DNA of 64,000 nt from CAZHGD01 sp964531735. Its GTDB lineage: Bacteria; Armatimonadota; UBA10988. Position 1 is the stretch's first letter, and every line of letters begins with the position of its first letter. This document shows, one piece after another, positions 37,001-44,197 of this stretch. Location of the stretch: positions 1-64,000 of the forward strand of contig CAZHGD010000010.1 of NCBI GenBank assembly GCA_964531735.1, in the 5' to 3' direction. The notes beneath the pieces were generated by a model. That model searched no databases. It had not been told where the DNA came from and was given only the letters and a program-made list of their open reading frames with translations. A program made the translations under genes and the position numbers.

Positions 37001-37446
37001 TTTTCTTTGCGGACGAAGCGGTCGTCGACCCACAACTCGAACACACCGTCCTTGATCTCCACCGCCCGAGCCAGAATGCCGCCGCGGTAGGGTATCCAGG
37101 TCTTGTTGTCGAGCGAGACACCGACGCCCCGTCCGACGTTCGGCAGCACCACGTCGTAGGTGCCGGCCGGAATGCCGGTGATCCGCGTGTGCAGCGCCGG
37201 CGCGCCGTCCTCGGTCTTCGCCCGGTCGGCGGTCACCGCCGGGCTGCGGAAGACCACGCCACCCGACCACTTCTTGTCGGCGTCCTTGTCTTTGCTCCAC
37301 AGGTTCCAGTGGTCGGGAGATTCCTTGTCGACCAGCCAGGCCGACTTCGGCTCCGACCAGTCCTCGGCCTCGTAACGCAGTTCCTTCGGCTGTGCCGCGG
37401 CCAAAGCCAGAGCGGCCGGCAGCAGCAGTAGCCAGCGCGTCGTCAT
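34096..37446 (-). CDS. Rhamnogalacturonan lyase, PL11-like, multidomain and secreted
   Basis: A 1116-residue exported protein with a signal peptide (1-19, ending AAA). A beta-rich N-terminal domain spans about 20-165. A CBM4/9-like domain (about 168-310) opens with LVNPGFESGEG. A short FnIII-like segment (about 345-420) precedes an eight-bladed propeller (about 435-870) of the PL11 lyase type, with the calcium-binding DLDGDGKLD, DFDGDGRAE and DVDGDGRDE, and HIHATGMCGDFD. The family cleaves the rhamnogalacturonan I backbone of pectin by beta-elimination. The C-terminus (about 985-1116) resembles a CBM6/35 module. ATG at 37446 has GGAGGTG in front. It is 87 bases downstream of the GH38 gene in the same direction. 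Confidence 0.85.
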   Translation of the reverse strand: MTTRWLLLLPAALALAAAQPKELRYEAEDWSEPKSAWLVDKESPDHWNLWSKDKDADKKWSGGVVFRSPAVTADRAKTEDGAPALHTRITGIPAGTYDVVLPNVGRGVGVSLDNKTWIPYRGGILARAVEIKDGVFELWVDDRFVRKENPGPCYYDCVVFRPTVARSMGLVNPGFESGEGTQITGWNFWSRQNKGRAVPVGDVKHGGQRSVLLTHDGDQDWAFTCSEQLPVKPGDRLTVRAWVRSQGTNSIAITVVALAGGKTVRWDIGSESTDGTHDWKELVGDVRVPDGVDAVQVRFVGSGACQAWVDDVSLLPGARPVVTKPKLEGHAKTRVTEQLDRGLVATRTDRGVYLSWRLLKGDPADTAFNVYRVATGGAAQRLNAQPLRWTTDYLDAQPGDGKATYQVRAVLGGQEQAVGATAVPNDGYTAIKLQGNYQAQKVGLGDLDGDGKLDYVIKQPHENIDPWDKYWYKSPDTYKLEAYHNDGRFMWRVDLGWGIERGIWYSPYLVYDFDGDGRAEVAAKMGEGDPRDPDGRVQTGREWVVVFDGLTGKERARAPWPNREGLGTGLSGYNLASRNLLAVAYLDGRTPYLIVQKGTYTLMKVDAYELTGTELKPAWKYTSKEGGAEFRGQGAHFTHAADVDGDGRDEVVLGSAVLDDNGTALWSTGLGHPDHCYVGDLDPSHPGLEIYYGIETRQSKGNGMCLVDAKTGRILWGWDKPTIHIHATGMCGDFDATQPGCEAYSADCIDHKPNGDRWFWNLPAGKVFSRDLDLGFGTRYAYWDADLQHELVRGSRVIDFDGGPQPGTIDGSQVLVADVLGDWREEVITSRPGELRIYSTTIPAFDRRVCLLQDPIYRLDTAMNAMGYTQNATTSYCLEATAPNLNLTAVPAKGEDGPKVRVVVSAPLDRAVRGQVSLASSAGELSPARFAVDLAPGARSVQMVALPAGARAGSSQVTAHLQAGDVDLRNAVPITVPSRPLAGVPLAQAEDFAGQGGGSVQIRTDKVGMVGKATSHWDKAGHWLEWSLVVPRAGRYQLTVRYCTNEAASRAVTVDGQALGTMTFSGTSGMGSSADDWAHATWPKPLELAAGKHVIRLQNTDDKPVNLDYLALVPVP

Positions 37447-37533
37447 CGCACACCTCCGGCGGGCAGACTGTCGCCCGCCGCGGTAGCCCTTCGCCTCGTG
37501 GCGGCCTGGTCCTGCCCCTCGCCGGGGCGCCGG

Positions 37534-40074
37534 TCACCGCCGGGGGGTCTCCAGCAAGTCGGTCTCGACCACCTGGAGCCCGCCCAGATCGATGCGCAGG
37601 GTCTTGATCTCGAACGCGCCGAGCGACACGGGCCCGACGACCCCGATCGGCGGCACTTCGATGGTCGTCTGCCGCGGTGTGCCGGTCGGCTCGAACAGGC
37701 GGATGACCAGCTCACGGCCGGTCTCCGCCGCCTTGATGGCGGTCACCTGCGTGACGTCGTCCAGGACGCGCACCAAGGGCAGCGGCGGGGTGCCTTGGCC
37801 TGAGGGGAAGAACGAGAGCGCCATGGGAGCCTGGTTGTGGGCCAGCGCCTCGCGGTCGAGCCGGGCCAACCGCTCGGCAGCGGGGCCGGCGTTGAGCCAG
37901 CAGCGGTAGAGCCGTTCGCCCTGGTCGATGCGCGCGGTGAACCGGTCCTGGCGGACGATGCTGCGCTCACCGATGGGATGGCCGGTGTAGGCAGGTGACC
38001 GCAGCAGCGTCAGCCGCAGGCCGTCGGCCGAGAGGTCCGAGCCGTAGACGCCATCGTTGATGCAGGTCAGCGCGCGCTCGCCGTCGGCCACGGCGGCCAC
38101 CCACTGCTGCGCCACCGCTTCGTCGCCGTTGGCCGGCAGCTCGCCGACGCCGTAGGCAACCTGTCCCTGGTAGGTCAGCGCGTTGCCGGCCAGCGGGAAG
38201 GCCAGCTTCAACATCTGGTCCTTCTCGGCCCACTGCACGCGGACGCCCAGTTCCAGTTCGGTGCCGCGCTTGGGCAGCTTGTAGTGCAGGCAGAGGGCGG
38301 AGCGGCCGAAACAGAACACCGCTTCGATCACCGTGCGGACCTCGCCGTCCTCGATGATCCGCACCGCGGGCAGTTCGGCCGCCCGCACGCCTGAGAACCG
38401 GGCGCTGTCCGCCGGCGACATCAGCTCGAAGCGCCCGACGACCTGGTCGAACCGGCGGACCCTCATGCCCCAGGGGTCCTCGTCGTCGGCCAGCACGAGC
38501 GCCGCGGCGCCGGGGGCCTTCAGGTACTCGACGCCGTGCACGCGGAAGCTGTCGAGCAGTCCGGTGGTTAGGTTGACGACGGCTTGCAGGTCGCCGTTGT
38601 CGAACGCGAACACGCCGGCCGATGGGTCGAGCGGTGCCAACGGGGGCCGCTCGGGCAGCACCTCCAGCCGGCAGTCGTAGCGGTTCATCTGCGACGGTTG
38701 CAGGTCGGCCGAGAAGACCACGCGTTTGCGCCAGTCGAGCGGCAGGTTGCCCAGTTCCTTCTCAATCTGGGCCGGCAGGCGCTGCTCGCCTTGGTAGACG
38801 CGGGCGGTGGTGAAGGTGTCGGACCAGTTCTGATCGGCCAACTGGAACTCGCACTCGACGATGGCGCGCACCGGGTAGGGGTGCGGGTTGTAGACCAGGA
38901 CCGGGATCTCGCGCGGCGCCGCCGGCACTTGGCCGGCGGCCAGGGCGAAGAAGGCGCGTGCCTTGACGCGCGAGACGGTTTCGAGGCCATGGTCGAGGAC
39001 GCGCAGCGACATCTCCTCCACCGGCTGGATGGACGAGCCGGGGAGGATGTCGTGGAACTGGCTGGTCAGCAGGTCGCGGAGCGCGGCCGACAGCTCCTCA
39101 GCGGGGTAGGGCAGCAGCCAGTGAGCCCAGGCGGCAGCCGCCATCTTCTCGGTGGCGTAGTACTCGTTCTCGAGGGCGCGGTGCTTCTGCTTGATGCGCA
39201 CCTGCGAGGTGTAACAACCCACGGCCCACGGGTTCAGGTCGCCGTGGTGGTGCGGTAGGTCCGCACCGCTGTCACGGACCTCCTCCCAGAACCGTTCGAG
39301 CGTCGAGTGCTTGATGGCCGGGTCACGGGTGCCAACCATCAGCTCGCGCAGGTCCTGGAGGTCCTGGCGCGAGGGGCCGCCGCCGTGGTTGCCGACGCCC
39401 CACAGCAGCGCGTCGCAGGCGTTCGGTGCGCGGTTGGCCAGCCACTGCTCGACCTTCTCTCGCGCGTGCCCGAGCGGCGAGTTGTAGCCGCCGAAGCGCT
39501 GGGCCAGCACTGTCGAGCCATCGTAGCCGACCCAGACGAAGCGGTCGTTCGGCAGCGGGCAGTCGTGCTGGGCCGGGCGGCAGAAGACATAGGAGTCATA
39601 GCCGCACTTGGCCAGGATCTGCACCAGCCCGCGGCTGTGCCCGAAAGGATCGAAGTTGATGGCGGTGGTCGGCTGCACGCCGAACCTGTCCGCGAAGTAG
39701 GCGCGACCGACCAGCGCCTGTCGCACGAACGATTCGCCGCTCGGCAAGTTGCAGTCGGGCTGCAGGTACCAGCCACCCATGATGTGCCAGCGCCCGTCGG
39801 CGACCAGCTTCTGGATGCGGGCGAAGAGCGCTGGCTCCAACTCCTCGACCCACTGGTAGAGGATGGCCTCGTTGTGGCAGAAGACGAACTCCGGGAACTC
39901 GTCGCACAGGTCCGCCGCAGTGCGGAAGGTGGCGATGGCTTCGGCGGCGCCCTCCTCCCATTCCCACTGCCAGACCGGGTCCAGATGGGCGTTGCAGATG
40001 AGGTGCACGGTGGAACAGGGCATGGCCGAGGTAGCTCCAGGCGAGGCATGGTCGATCGCGTGCGTTGGCCTCAT
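37534..40074 (-). CDS. GH38 alpha-mannosidase
   Basis: An 845-residue cytosolic glycoside hydrolase family 38 enzyme, which releases alpha-linked mannose with retention. The zinc site starts at ICNAHLDPVWQWEW with His30 and Asp32, and the nucleophile is Asp142 in AINFDPFGHSRG. GNHGGGPS and SQFHDILPGSS are further family signatures, the latter in the three-helix bundle. The C-terminal 450 residues are beta-sandwich domains, as usual. ATG at 40074 is preferred, with GGAGGA upstream; ATG at 40023 is the alternative, and the longer frame to 40131 is unlikely. With no signal peptide it probably acts on imported oligosaccharides. The PL11 lyase gene follows. Confidence 0.9.
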   Translation of the reverse strand: MRPTHAIDHASPGATSAMPCSTVHLICNAHLDPVWQWEWEEGAAEAIATFRTAADLCDEFPEFVFCHNEAILYQWVEELEPALFARIQKLVADGRWHIMGGWYLQPDCNLPSGESFVRQALVGRAYFADRFGVQPTTAINFDPFGHSRGLVQILAKCGYDSYVFCRPAQHDCPLPNDRFVWVGYDGSTVLAQRFGGYNSPLGHAREKVEQWLANRAPNACDALLWGVGNHGGGPSRQDLQDLRELMVGTRDPAIKHSTLERFWEEVRDSGADLPHHHGDLNPWAVGCYTSQVRIKQKHRALENEYYATEKMAAAAWAHWLLPYPAEELSAALRDLLTSQFHDILPGSSIQPVEEMSLRVLDHGLETVSRVKARAFFALAAGQVPAAPREIPVLVYNPHPYPVRAIVECEFQLADQNWSDTFTTARVYQGEQRLPAQIEKELGNLPLDWRKRVVFSADLQPSQMNRYDCRLEVLPERPPLAPLDPSAGVFAFDNGDLQAVVNLTTGLLDSFRVHGVEYLKAPGAAALVLADDEDPWGMRVRRFDQVVGRFELMSPADSARFSGVRAAELPAVRIIEDGEVRTVIEAVFCFGRSALCLHYKLPKRGTELELGVRVQWAEKDQMLKLAFPLAGNALTYQGQVAYGVGELPANGDEAVAQQWVAAVADGERALTCINDGVYGSDLSADGLRLTLLRSPAYTGHPIGERSIVRQDRFTARIDQGERLYRCWLNAGPAAERLARLDREALAHNQAPMALSFFPSGQGTPPLPLVRVLDDVTQVTAIKAAETGRELVIRLFEPTGTPRQTTIEVPPIGVVGPVSLGAFEIKTLRIDLGGLQVVETDLLETPRR

Positions 40075-40124
40075 CGAGCGCGCTTCCTCCGTGGCCGCGA
40101 CCGCCGGCGGCGGTGCTGGTTGCC

Positions 40125-40153
40125 TTGACACCTGTCGGGCCTGCTCCTAGACT
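40125..40153 (+). promoter_or_regulatory. Promoter of the mdh-ahbAB gene run
   Basis: TTGACA (40125-40130), 17 bases, then TAGACT (40148-40153). Transcription would start about 20 bases before the TTG start at 40179, with AGGAG at 40168-40172. No other strong promoter was found among the closely packed genes up to 48878. Confidence 0.75.
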
Positions 40154-40178
40154 CGTGAATGATCAGCAGGAGTGGCTC

Positions 40179-41102
40179 TTGAAGATTGCGATCGTTGGCG
40201 GCGCCGGCCGCGTTGGTTCGAATGCCGCCTTTGCTTTGCAGATGCGTGGCCTGGGGCGCGAGATCGCGCTGGTCGACGTCAACGCCGAGGTGGCTGCCGG
40301 TGAGGCCCTCGACCTTCTGCACGGGTCGGCGCTGTGCGCTTCGCAGCGGTTCGTCAGCGGCGGCTACGAGGTTGTCGAAGGCGCCGACCTGGTGGTGGTG
40401 ACCGCGGGCCTGCGGCGGAAGCCCGACGAGAGCCGCCTCGACCTGATCAATCGCAACGTCGAGCTGTTCCGCGGCATCCTCGGCGAACTGGCCAAGGTAG
40501 AGCTGGCGCCGGCGGCGCACCTGTTCGTGGTCGCCAATCCGGTGGACATTCTGACCTATCTGGCCTGTCGCGAGACGCGCTTCGACCCGCAGCGCATCTA
40601 CGGTCTGGGCACGGTGCTCGACACGCTGCGGTTCCGCTCGCACCTGGCCGACGCCCTGCACTGCGACCCCACGCAGGTGCAGGCGCTGATGCTCGGCGAG
40701 CACGGTGACAGCATGGTGCCGATCTGGTCGACGGCGGTGGTCAACGGCACGCCCATCGACTCGCTCCCTGGCGTCGATCAGCGCTTGCTCGAAGAGGTAC
40801 TGCAGCAGACGCGAACCAGCGGTGCCCGGGTCATCAAGCTGAAGGGCGGGGCCGGCTACGCCGTGGGCGTGGCGATGGCCGAGGTCGTGGCGGCCGTGGT
40901 CGGTGACACCGGCGCGCTGCTGCCCATCTCCACCATGCAGAACGGCCTGCTGGGCGTGAAGGACGTCTGCTACAGCGTGCCGACGGTGCTCGGCCGCAGC
41001 GGCTGGAGCACGCAGGTGGCGCCGCGGCTGTGGCCAAAGGAAGAGCAAGCGCTGGTCAGCTCAGCGCGTGTGCTGCGAGAGACCATCGACCAGGTGCGCT
41101 AG
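40179..41102 (+). CDS. mdh: Malate/lactate dehydrogenase family protein, malate-type specificity residue
   Basis: A 307-residue NAD-dependent 2-hydroxyacid dehydrogenase. The Rossmann fold opens with IVGGAGRVGS, and Asp33 after the second strand indicates NAD rather than NADP. The catalytic His is His175 in GEHGDSMVPIWS, and NPVDILTYL is the usual loop. At the key substrate position (Gln102 in lactate dehydrogenase, Arg in malate dehydrogenase) the sequence GLRRKPDESR gives Arg80, which favours malate/oxaloacetate, while the rest of the chain resembles lactate dehydrogenase. This combination is known as LDH-like malate dehydrogenase. The start is TTG at 40179, six bases after AGGAG. It leads a seven-gene run. 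Confidence 0.85.
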   Translation: MKIAIVGGAGRVGSNAAFALQMRGLGREIALVDVNAEVAAGEALDLLHGSALCASQRFVSGGYEVVEGADLVVVTAGLRRKPDESRLDLINRNVELFRGILGELAKVELAPAAHLFVVANPVDILTYLACRETRFDPQRIYGLGTVLDTLRFRSHLADALHCDPTQVQALMLGEHGDSMVPIWSTAVVNGTPIDSLPGVDQRLLEEVLQQTRTSGARVIKLKGGAGYAVGVAMAEVVAAVVGDTGALLPISTMQNGLLGVKDVCYSVPTVLGRSGWSTQVAPRLWPKEEQALVSSARVLRETIDQVR

Positions 41103-41147
41103 ACGCCGGTGGTTGGCGCGGACCGGCTGAGGCCGACGGGGAGTGGC

Positions 41148-42422
41148 ATGAAGAAGCTCGACGAGGTGCTGGCGCGCCTGGCGACGATCGGTCCGGAGGC
41201 CGAGGCCGCCGGGCAGGAGGTGGTCGACCATTACGAGACGGAGCTCGATCAGGTCACCCAGCACCTGAGCCAGGTCTACGAGGAACTGATGCTGCTCTAC
41301 GATGTGGGCAGCGAAATCGGCGCCAGTCTCGACCCGAACGACATTGCCGACCGGGCGATCGCGCGGATGCACGACCTGTTCGAGGGCTCGCACGGCGTGG
41401 TCGTGTTGGTCAGTCCGCCCGACCAGCCGCTGGTGCTCGGCTCCGAGGCGTATGCGGCCGACGGCCTGGCCTTGGTGCAGTGGGCCACCGAGCAGGCCAT
41501 GACCAAGGATCGGTCGGTGATCGCCAACGATCTGGCGGATGTCGGCGCGCCGGCCACGCCGGGCGTCCACGCGCTGCTCAGTTCGCCGCTGCGGGCCCGG
41601 GGTCGGCTCATCGGCGCCGTGCTGGTGGTGGGCACCGGTGCGGGCAGCGACTATAGCACTCAGGACCAGATGCTCCTGGAGACCATCGCCTCGCAGATCG
41701 GCGTCTCGATTGAGAACAGCCGCCTGTTCCAGCGCGAGCAGCAGCACGCCCGGCACCTGACCGAGGCGCTCGACGAGCTGCGCAGCACCTACGACGACAC
41801 ACTGGCCGCGCTGAGCGGCGCGCTGGACCTGCGCGACAACGAGACCGAGGGCCACGCTCGGCGGGTGACGCGGTTCGCCGTGTGCATTGCGCGGCAGCTC
41901 GGTTGCGACGCGGAGGCGCAGCTCGACATCGAGCGCGGCGCGCTGATGCACGACATCGGCAAGATCGGCGTGCCGGACGCCATTCTGCTCAAGCCGGGCA
42001 AGCTGACCGACGAGGAATGGGCCGTGATGCGCACGCATCCGGTGCTCGGCTGGCAGATGATCCGCAACATCCGCTTCCTGGCCGGGGCCGCCCCGGTGGT
42101 GCTCCATCACCACGAGCGTTACGACGGCAAGGGCTATCCGGCCCAGTTGGCCGGTGCCGACATACCGCTCGGGGCCCGCATCTTCGCGATCGCCGACACC
42201 TTCGACGCGATGACCAGCGATCGACCGTACCGCAAGGCGCTGGGCTACGAGGAGACGTACGCAGAGGTCATCAAGTGCGCGGGCTCGCAGTTCGACCCGG
42301 ACGTCGTGGCGGCCTTCGCCAGCGTGGCCGAGGGCGAATGGGCCGAGGTCCGCACGACGGTCGAGACCGAGCTGGCACTCAAGCGGCGTGACGCCATGCC
42401 GCCGCTGCGGGATATGTCGTGA
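41148..42422 (+). CDS. GAF/HD-GYP domain protein, probable cyclic-di-GMP phosphodiesterase
   Basis: A 424-residue cytosolic protein. A coiled-coil N-terminus (about 20-55) leads to a GAF domain (about 60-205), then an HD-GYP domain (about 225-400). The latter has GHARRVTRFA, ALMHDIGKIGVPD with the HD metal ligands and HHHERYDGKGYP with the GYP motif, so it should hydrolyse cyclic-di-GMP to GMP. A conserved follow-on FAIADTFDAMTSDRPYR is also present. ATG at 41148 follows GGGGAG. It would counter the diguanylate cyclase at 55780-57663, and the GAF domain should set when. The stop overlaps the HAD gene (GTGA). Confidence 0.88.
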   Translation: MKKLDEVLARLATIGPEAEAAGQEVVDHYETELDQVTQHLSQVYEELMLLYDVGSEIGASLDPNDIADRAIARMHDLFEGSHGVVVLVSPPDQPLVLGSEAYAADGLALVQWATEQAMTKDRSVIANDLADVGAPATPGVHALLSSPLRARGRLIGAVLVVGTGAGSDYSTQDQMLLETIASQIGVSIENSRLFQREQQHARHLTEALDELRSTYDDTLAALSGALDLRDNETEGHARRVTRFAVCIARQLGCDAEAQLDIERGALMHDIGKIGVPDAILLKPGKLTDEEWAVMRTHPVLGWQMIRNIRFLAGAAPVVLHHHERYDGKGYPAQLAGADIPLGARIFAIADTFDAMTSDRPYRKALGYEETYAEVIKCAGSQFDPDVVAAFASVAEGEWAEVRTTVETELALKRRDAMPPLRDMS

Positions 42423-43111
42423 GCCTCGGCGCCGCGGCGGTCTGCTTCGACGCCTACGATACGCTGGTGACGCTCGACGACCCGGTTGGCCGCCTGATGG
42501 GCGTGTTGCAGGGGCACGGCGTCGAGGTGACCTGGGCGACCGCCGCCGCCGCGTTTGCGGCCGAGGCGGCCTACTACCGGGTGCACTCGCTGGAGGGCGC
42601 CGACGAGGCGCGCCTGGAGGCGCTGCGCCACGAGTGTGGCCGCCGGCTGGCCGAGGTCGTGGCTCGTGAGCAGCCGCAGGTGCCCGGCGGTCTGTGCTGG
42701 CGCGACGTGCTGATGGCGGCGCTCAGCTTCCGGCTCCAGCCGGGCGTGTTGGCGTGTCTGCAGACGCTGAAGTCCTGGCGTGTGCCCATGGCCGTGGTCA
42801 GCAACTGGGACTGCTGCCTGACCGAGGTGTTGGCGAGCGTCGGGCTGACCGGCTACTTCGTGAGCATCACCGCCTCGGCGCTGGTCGGCTGCGAGAAGCC
42901 CGATCCGCGGACGTGGGCGCCGGCGCTGGCCGCGCTGAACGGCCGCGCCGAACGGATCTGGCACGTGGGCGACGAGCCGGTGGCCGACGGCCAGGGCGCG
43001 CTCGCGGCCGGCCTGCGACCGGTCTTGGTCGGCGGGCCACCGCCGGCGGACGGCCTGACGCACCTTGCCGACCTGTCGGAGCTGCCCAGGCTGCTGCAGT
43101 CGGCGGCGTGA
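42419..43111 (+). CDS. HAD-superfamily hydrolase
   Basis: A 230-residue haloacid-dehalogenase-type hydrolase, probably a small-molecule phosphatase. Motif I is FDAYDTL with the nucleophile Asp near residue 11 and the acid/base Asp two positions on. Motif II is VVSNWD, motif III the Lys in GCEKPDP, and motif IV VGDEPVAD. A helical cap is inserted between motifs I and II (about 20-95), as in the C1 class. The substrate is unknown. GTG at 42419 overlaps the HD-GYP stop by four bases, and tsaD follows after 24 bases. Confidence 0.85.
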   Translation: MSLGAAAVCFDAYDTLVTLDDPVGRLMGVLQGHGVEVTWATAAAAFAAEAAYYRVHSLEGADEARLEALRHECGRRLAEVVAREQPQVPGGLCWRDVLMAALSFRLQPGVLACLQTLKSWRVPMAVVSNWDCCLTEVLASVGLTGYFVSITASALVGCEKPDPRTWAPALAALNGRAERIWHVGDEPVADGQGALAAGLRPVLVGGPPPADGLTHLADLSELPRLLQSAA

Positions 43112-43135
43112 CGCGGACCGCCGTTGGAGGCTGCT

Positions 43136-44197
43136 GTGGCGAGCTATGTTCTGGGTATCGAAACCAGTTGCGACGAGACCGCGGCCGCCGTCTACGGTGA
43201 CGACGGCCTGTGCGCGAACGTGGTGTCATCACAGTTGGCCGCCCACGAGGTGTTCGGCGGCGTGGTACCCGAGCTGGCCTCGCGGATGCACATCGAGGCG
43301 GTCCATCCGGTCATCGACGGGGCGCTGCGCGAGGCCGGGCTGACGCCGGCCGGCCTGACCGCGGTGGCGGTGAGCCACGGGCCGGGTTTGGTCGGGTCGC
43401 TGCTCGTCGGCGTCTGCGCCGCCAAGGGCTTCTGCTGGGGCGCGGGGCTCCCGCTGATGGGCCTCAACCACCTCGAAGGCCACCTGTACAGCAACTTCGT
43501 CGAGCCACCGTTGCCCAGCTTTCCGTTCCTGGCGCTGATTGCGTCGGGCGGGCACAGCGACCTGTTGCTGGTGCGCGACCATGGCTGCTATGAAGTGCTC
43601 GGGCGAGCGCGTGACGACGCCGCGGGCGAGGCGTTCGACAAGGTGGGTCGGCGCCTCGGCCTGGAGTATCCCGGCGGCCCACGGCTGGACCAACTGGCCG
43701 AGGACGGCGACCCGACCGCATTCGACCTGCCGCGAGCCTGGCTGGACGGGGCCGACGAGTTCAGTTTCTCCGGCCTCAAGACGGCGGTGGTGCGACTGTG
43801 TGAGGAACTCGGCGCCGATCGCGTGGCCCAGCGGCTGCCCGATCTCTGCGCCTCGTTCCGGCAGGCCGTGGTCGACGTCCTGGTGCGCAAGACGTTCGCC
43901 GCCGCCGCACGGCATGGCGTATCGCAGGTCACGTTGTGCGGCGGCGTGGCGGCCAACCGCGGGCTGCGGCGCGAGATGCAGGCCGCGGCGGACCGTCTGG
44001 GCCTGACCCTGGCGGTGCCCGCGTTCCGCTACTGCACCGACAACGCCGCGATGGTGGCCTGTGCCGGTTGGCATCGCTGGCGGCACGGCGGTGCCGACGG
44101 GCTGGCGCTGGATGTGTCCTCGGGCCTGCCCTTGCCGTTGCCGGGTCAATGGGCCGGGCTGACGTCGGGTGGAGAACGGCGATGCTGCGGTGGCTGA
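43136..44197 (+). CDS. tsaD: tRNA N6-adenosine threonylcarbamoyltransferase
   Basis: A 353-residue TsaD, which transfers the threonylcarbamoyl group to adenosine 37 of tRNAs reading ANN codons, normally with TsaB and TsaE. VLGIETSCDETAAAVY is the signature N-terminus, NHLEGHLYSN supplies the two His metal ligands, and IASGGHSDLLLV, KVGRRLGLEYPGGP and CGGVAANRGLR complete the ASKHA-fold motifs. GTG at 43136 with GGAGG five bases upstream is preferred over TTG at 43124. The essential partners TsaB, TsaC and TsaE are not in this window. The stop lies 16 bases inside the next gene. Confidence 0.95.
   Translation: MASYVLGIETSCDETAAAVYGDDGLCANVVSSQLAAHEVFGGVVPELASRMHIEAVHPVIDGALREAGLTPAGLTAVAVSHGPGLVGSLLVGVCAAKGFCWGAGLPLMGLNHLEGHLYSNFVEPPLPSFPFLALIASGGHSDLLLVRDHGCYEVLGRARDDAAGEAFDKVGRRLGLEYPGGPRLDQLAEDGDPTAFDLPRAWLDGADEFSFSGLKTAVVRLCEELGADRVAQRLPDLCASFRQAVVDVLVRKTFAAAARHGVSQVTLCGGVAANRGLRREMQAAADRLGLTLAVPAFRYCTDNAAMVACAGWHRWRHGGADGLALDVSSGLPLPLPGQWAGLTSGGERRCCGG

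Noticed and set aside
34567..37431. Very long open frame opposite the PL11 lyase gene
   Set aside because: It has no recognisable domain and the opposite strand has a signal peptide, calcium-binding repeats and binding modules.
37458..37479. Seven-base-pair hairpin between the GH38 and PL11 genes as a terminator
   Set aside because: The stem is short with an eight-base loop and no T-run, and it overlaps the region upstream of the PL11 ribosome binding site. It could as easily be chance in GC-rich DNA.
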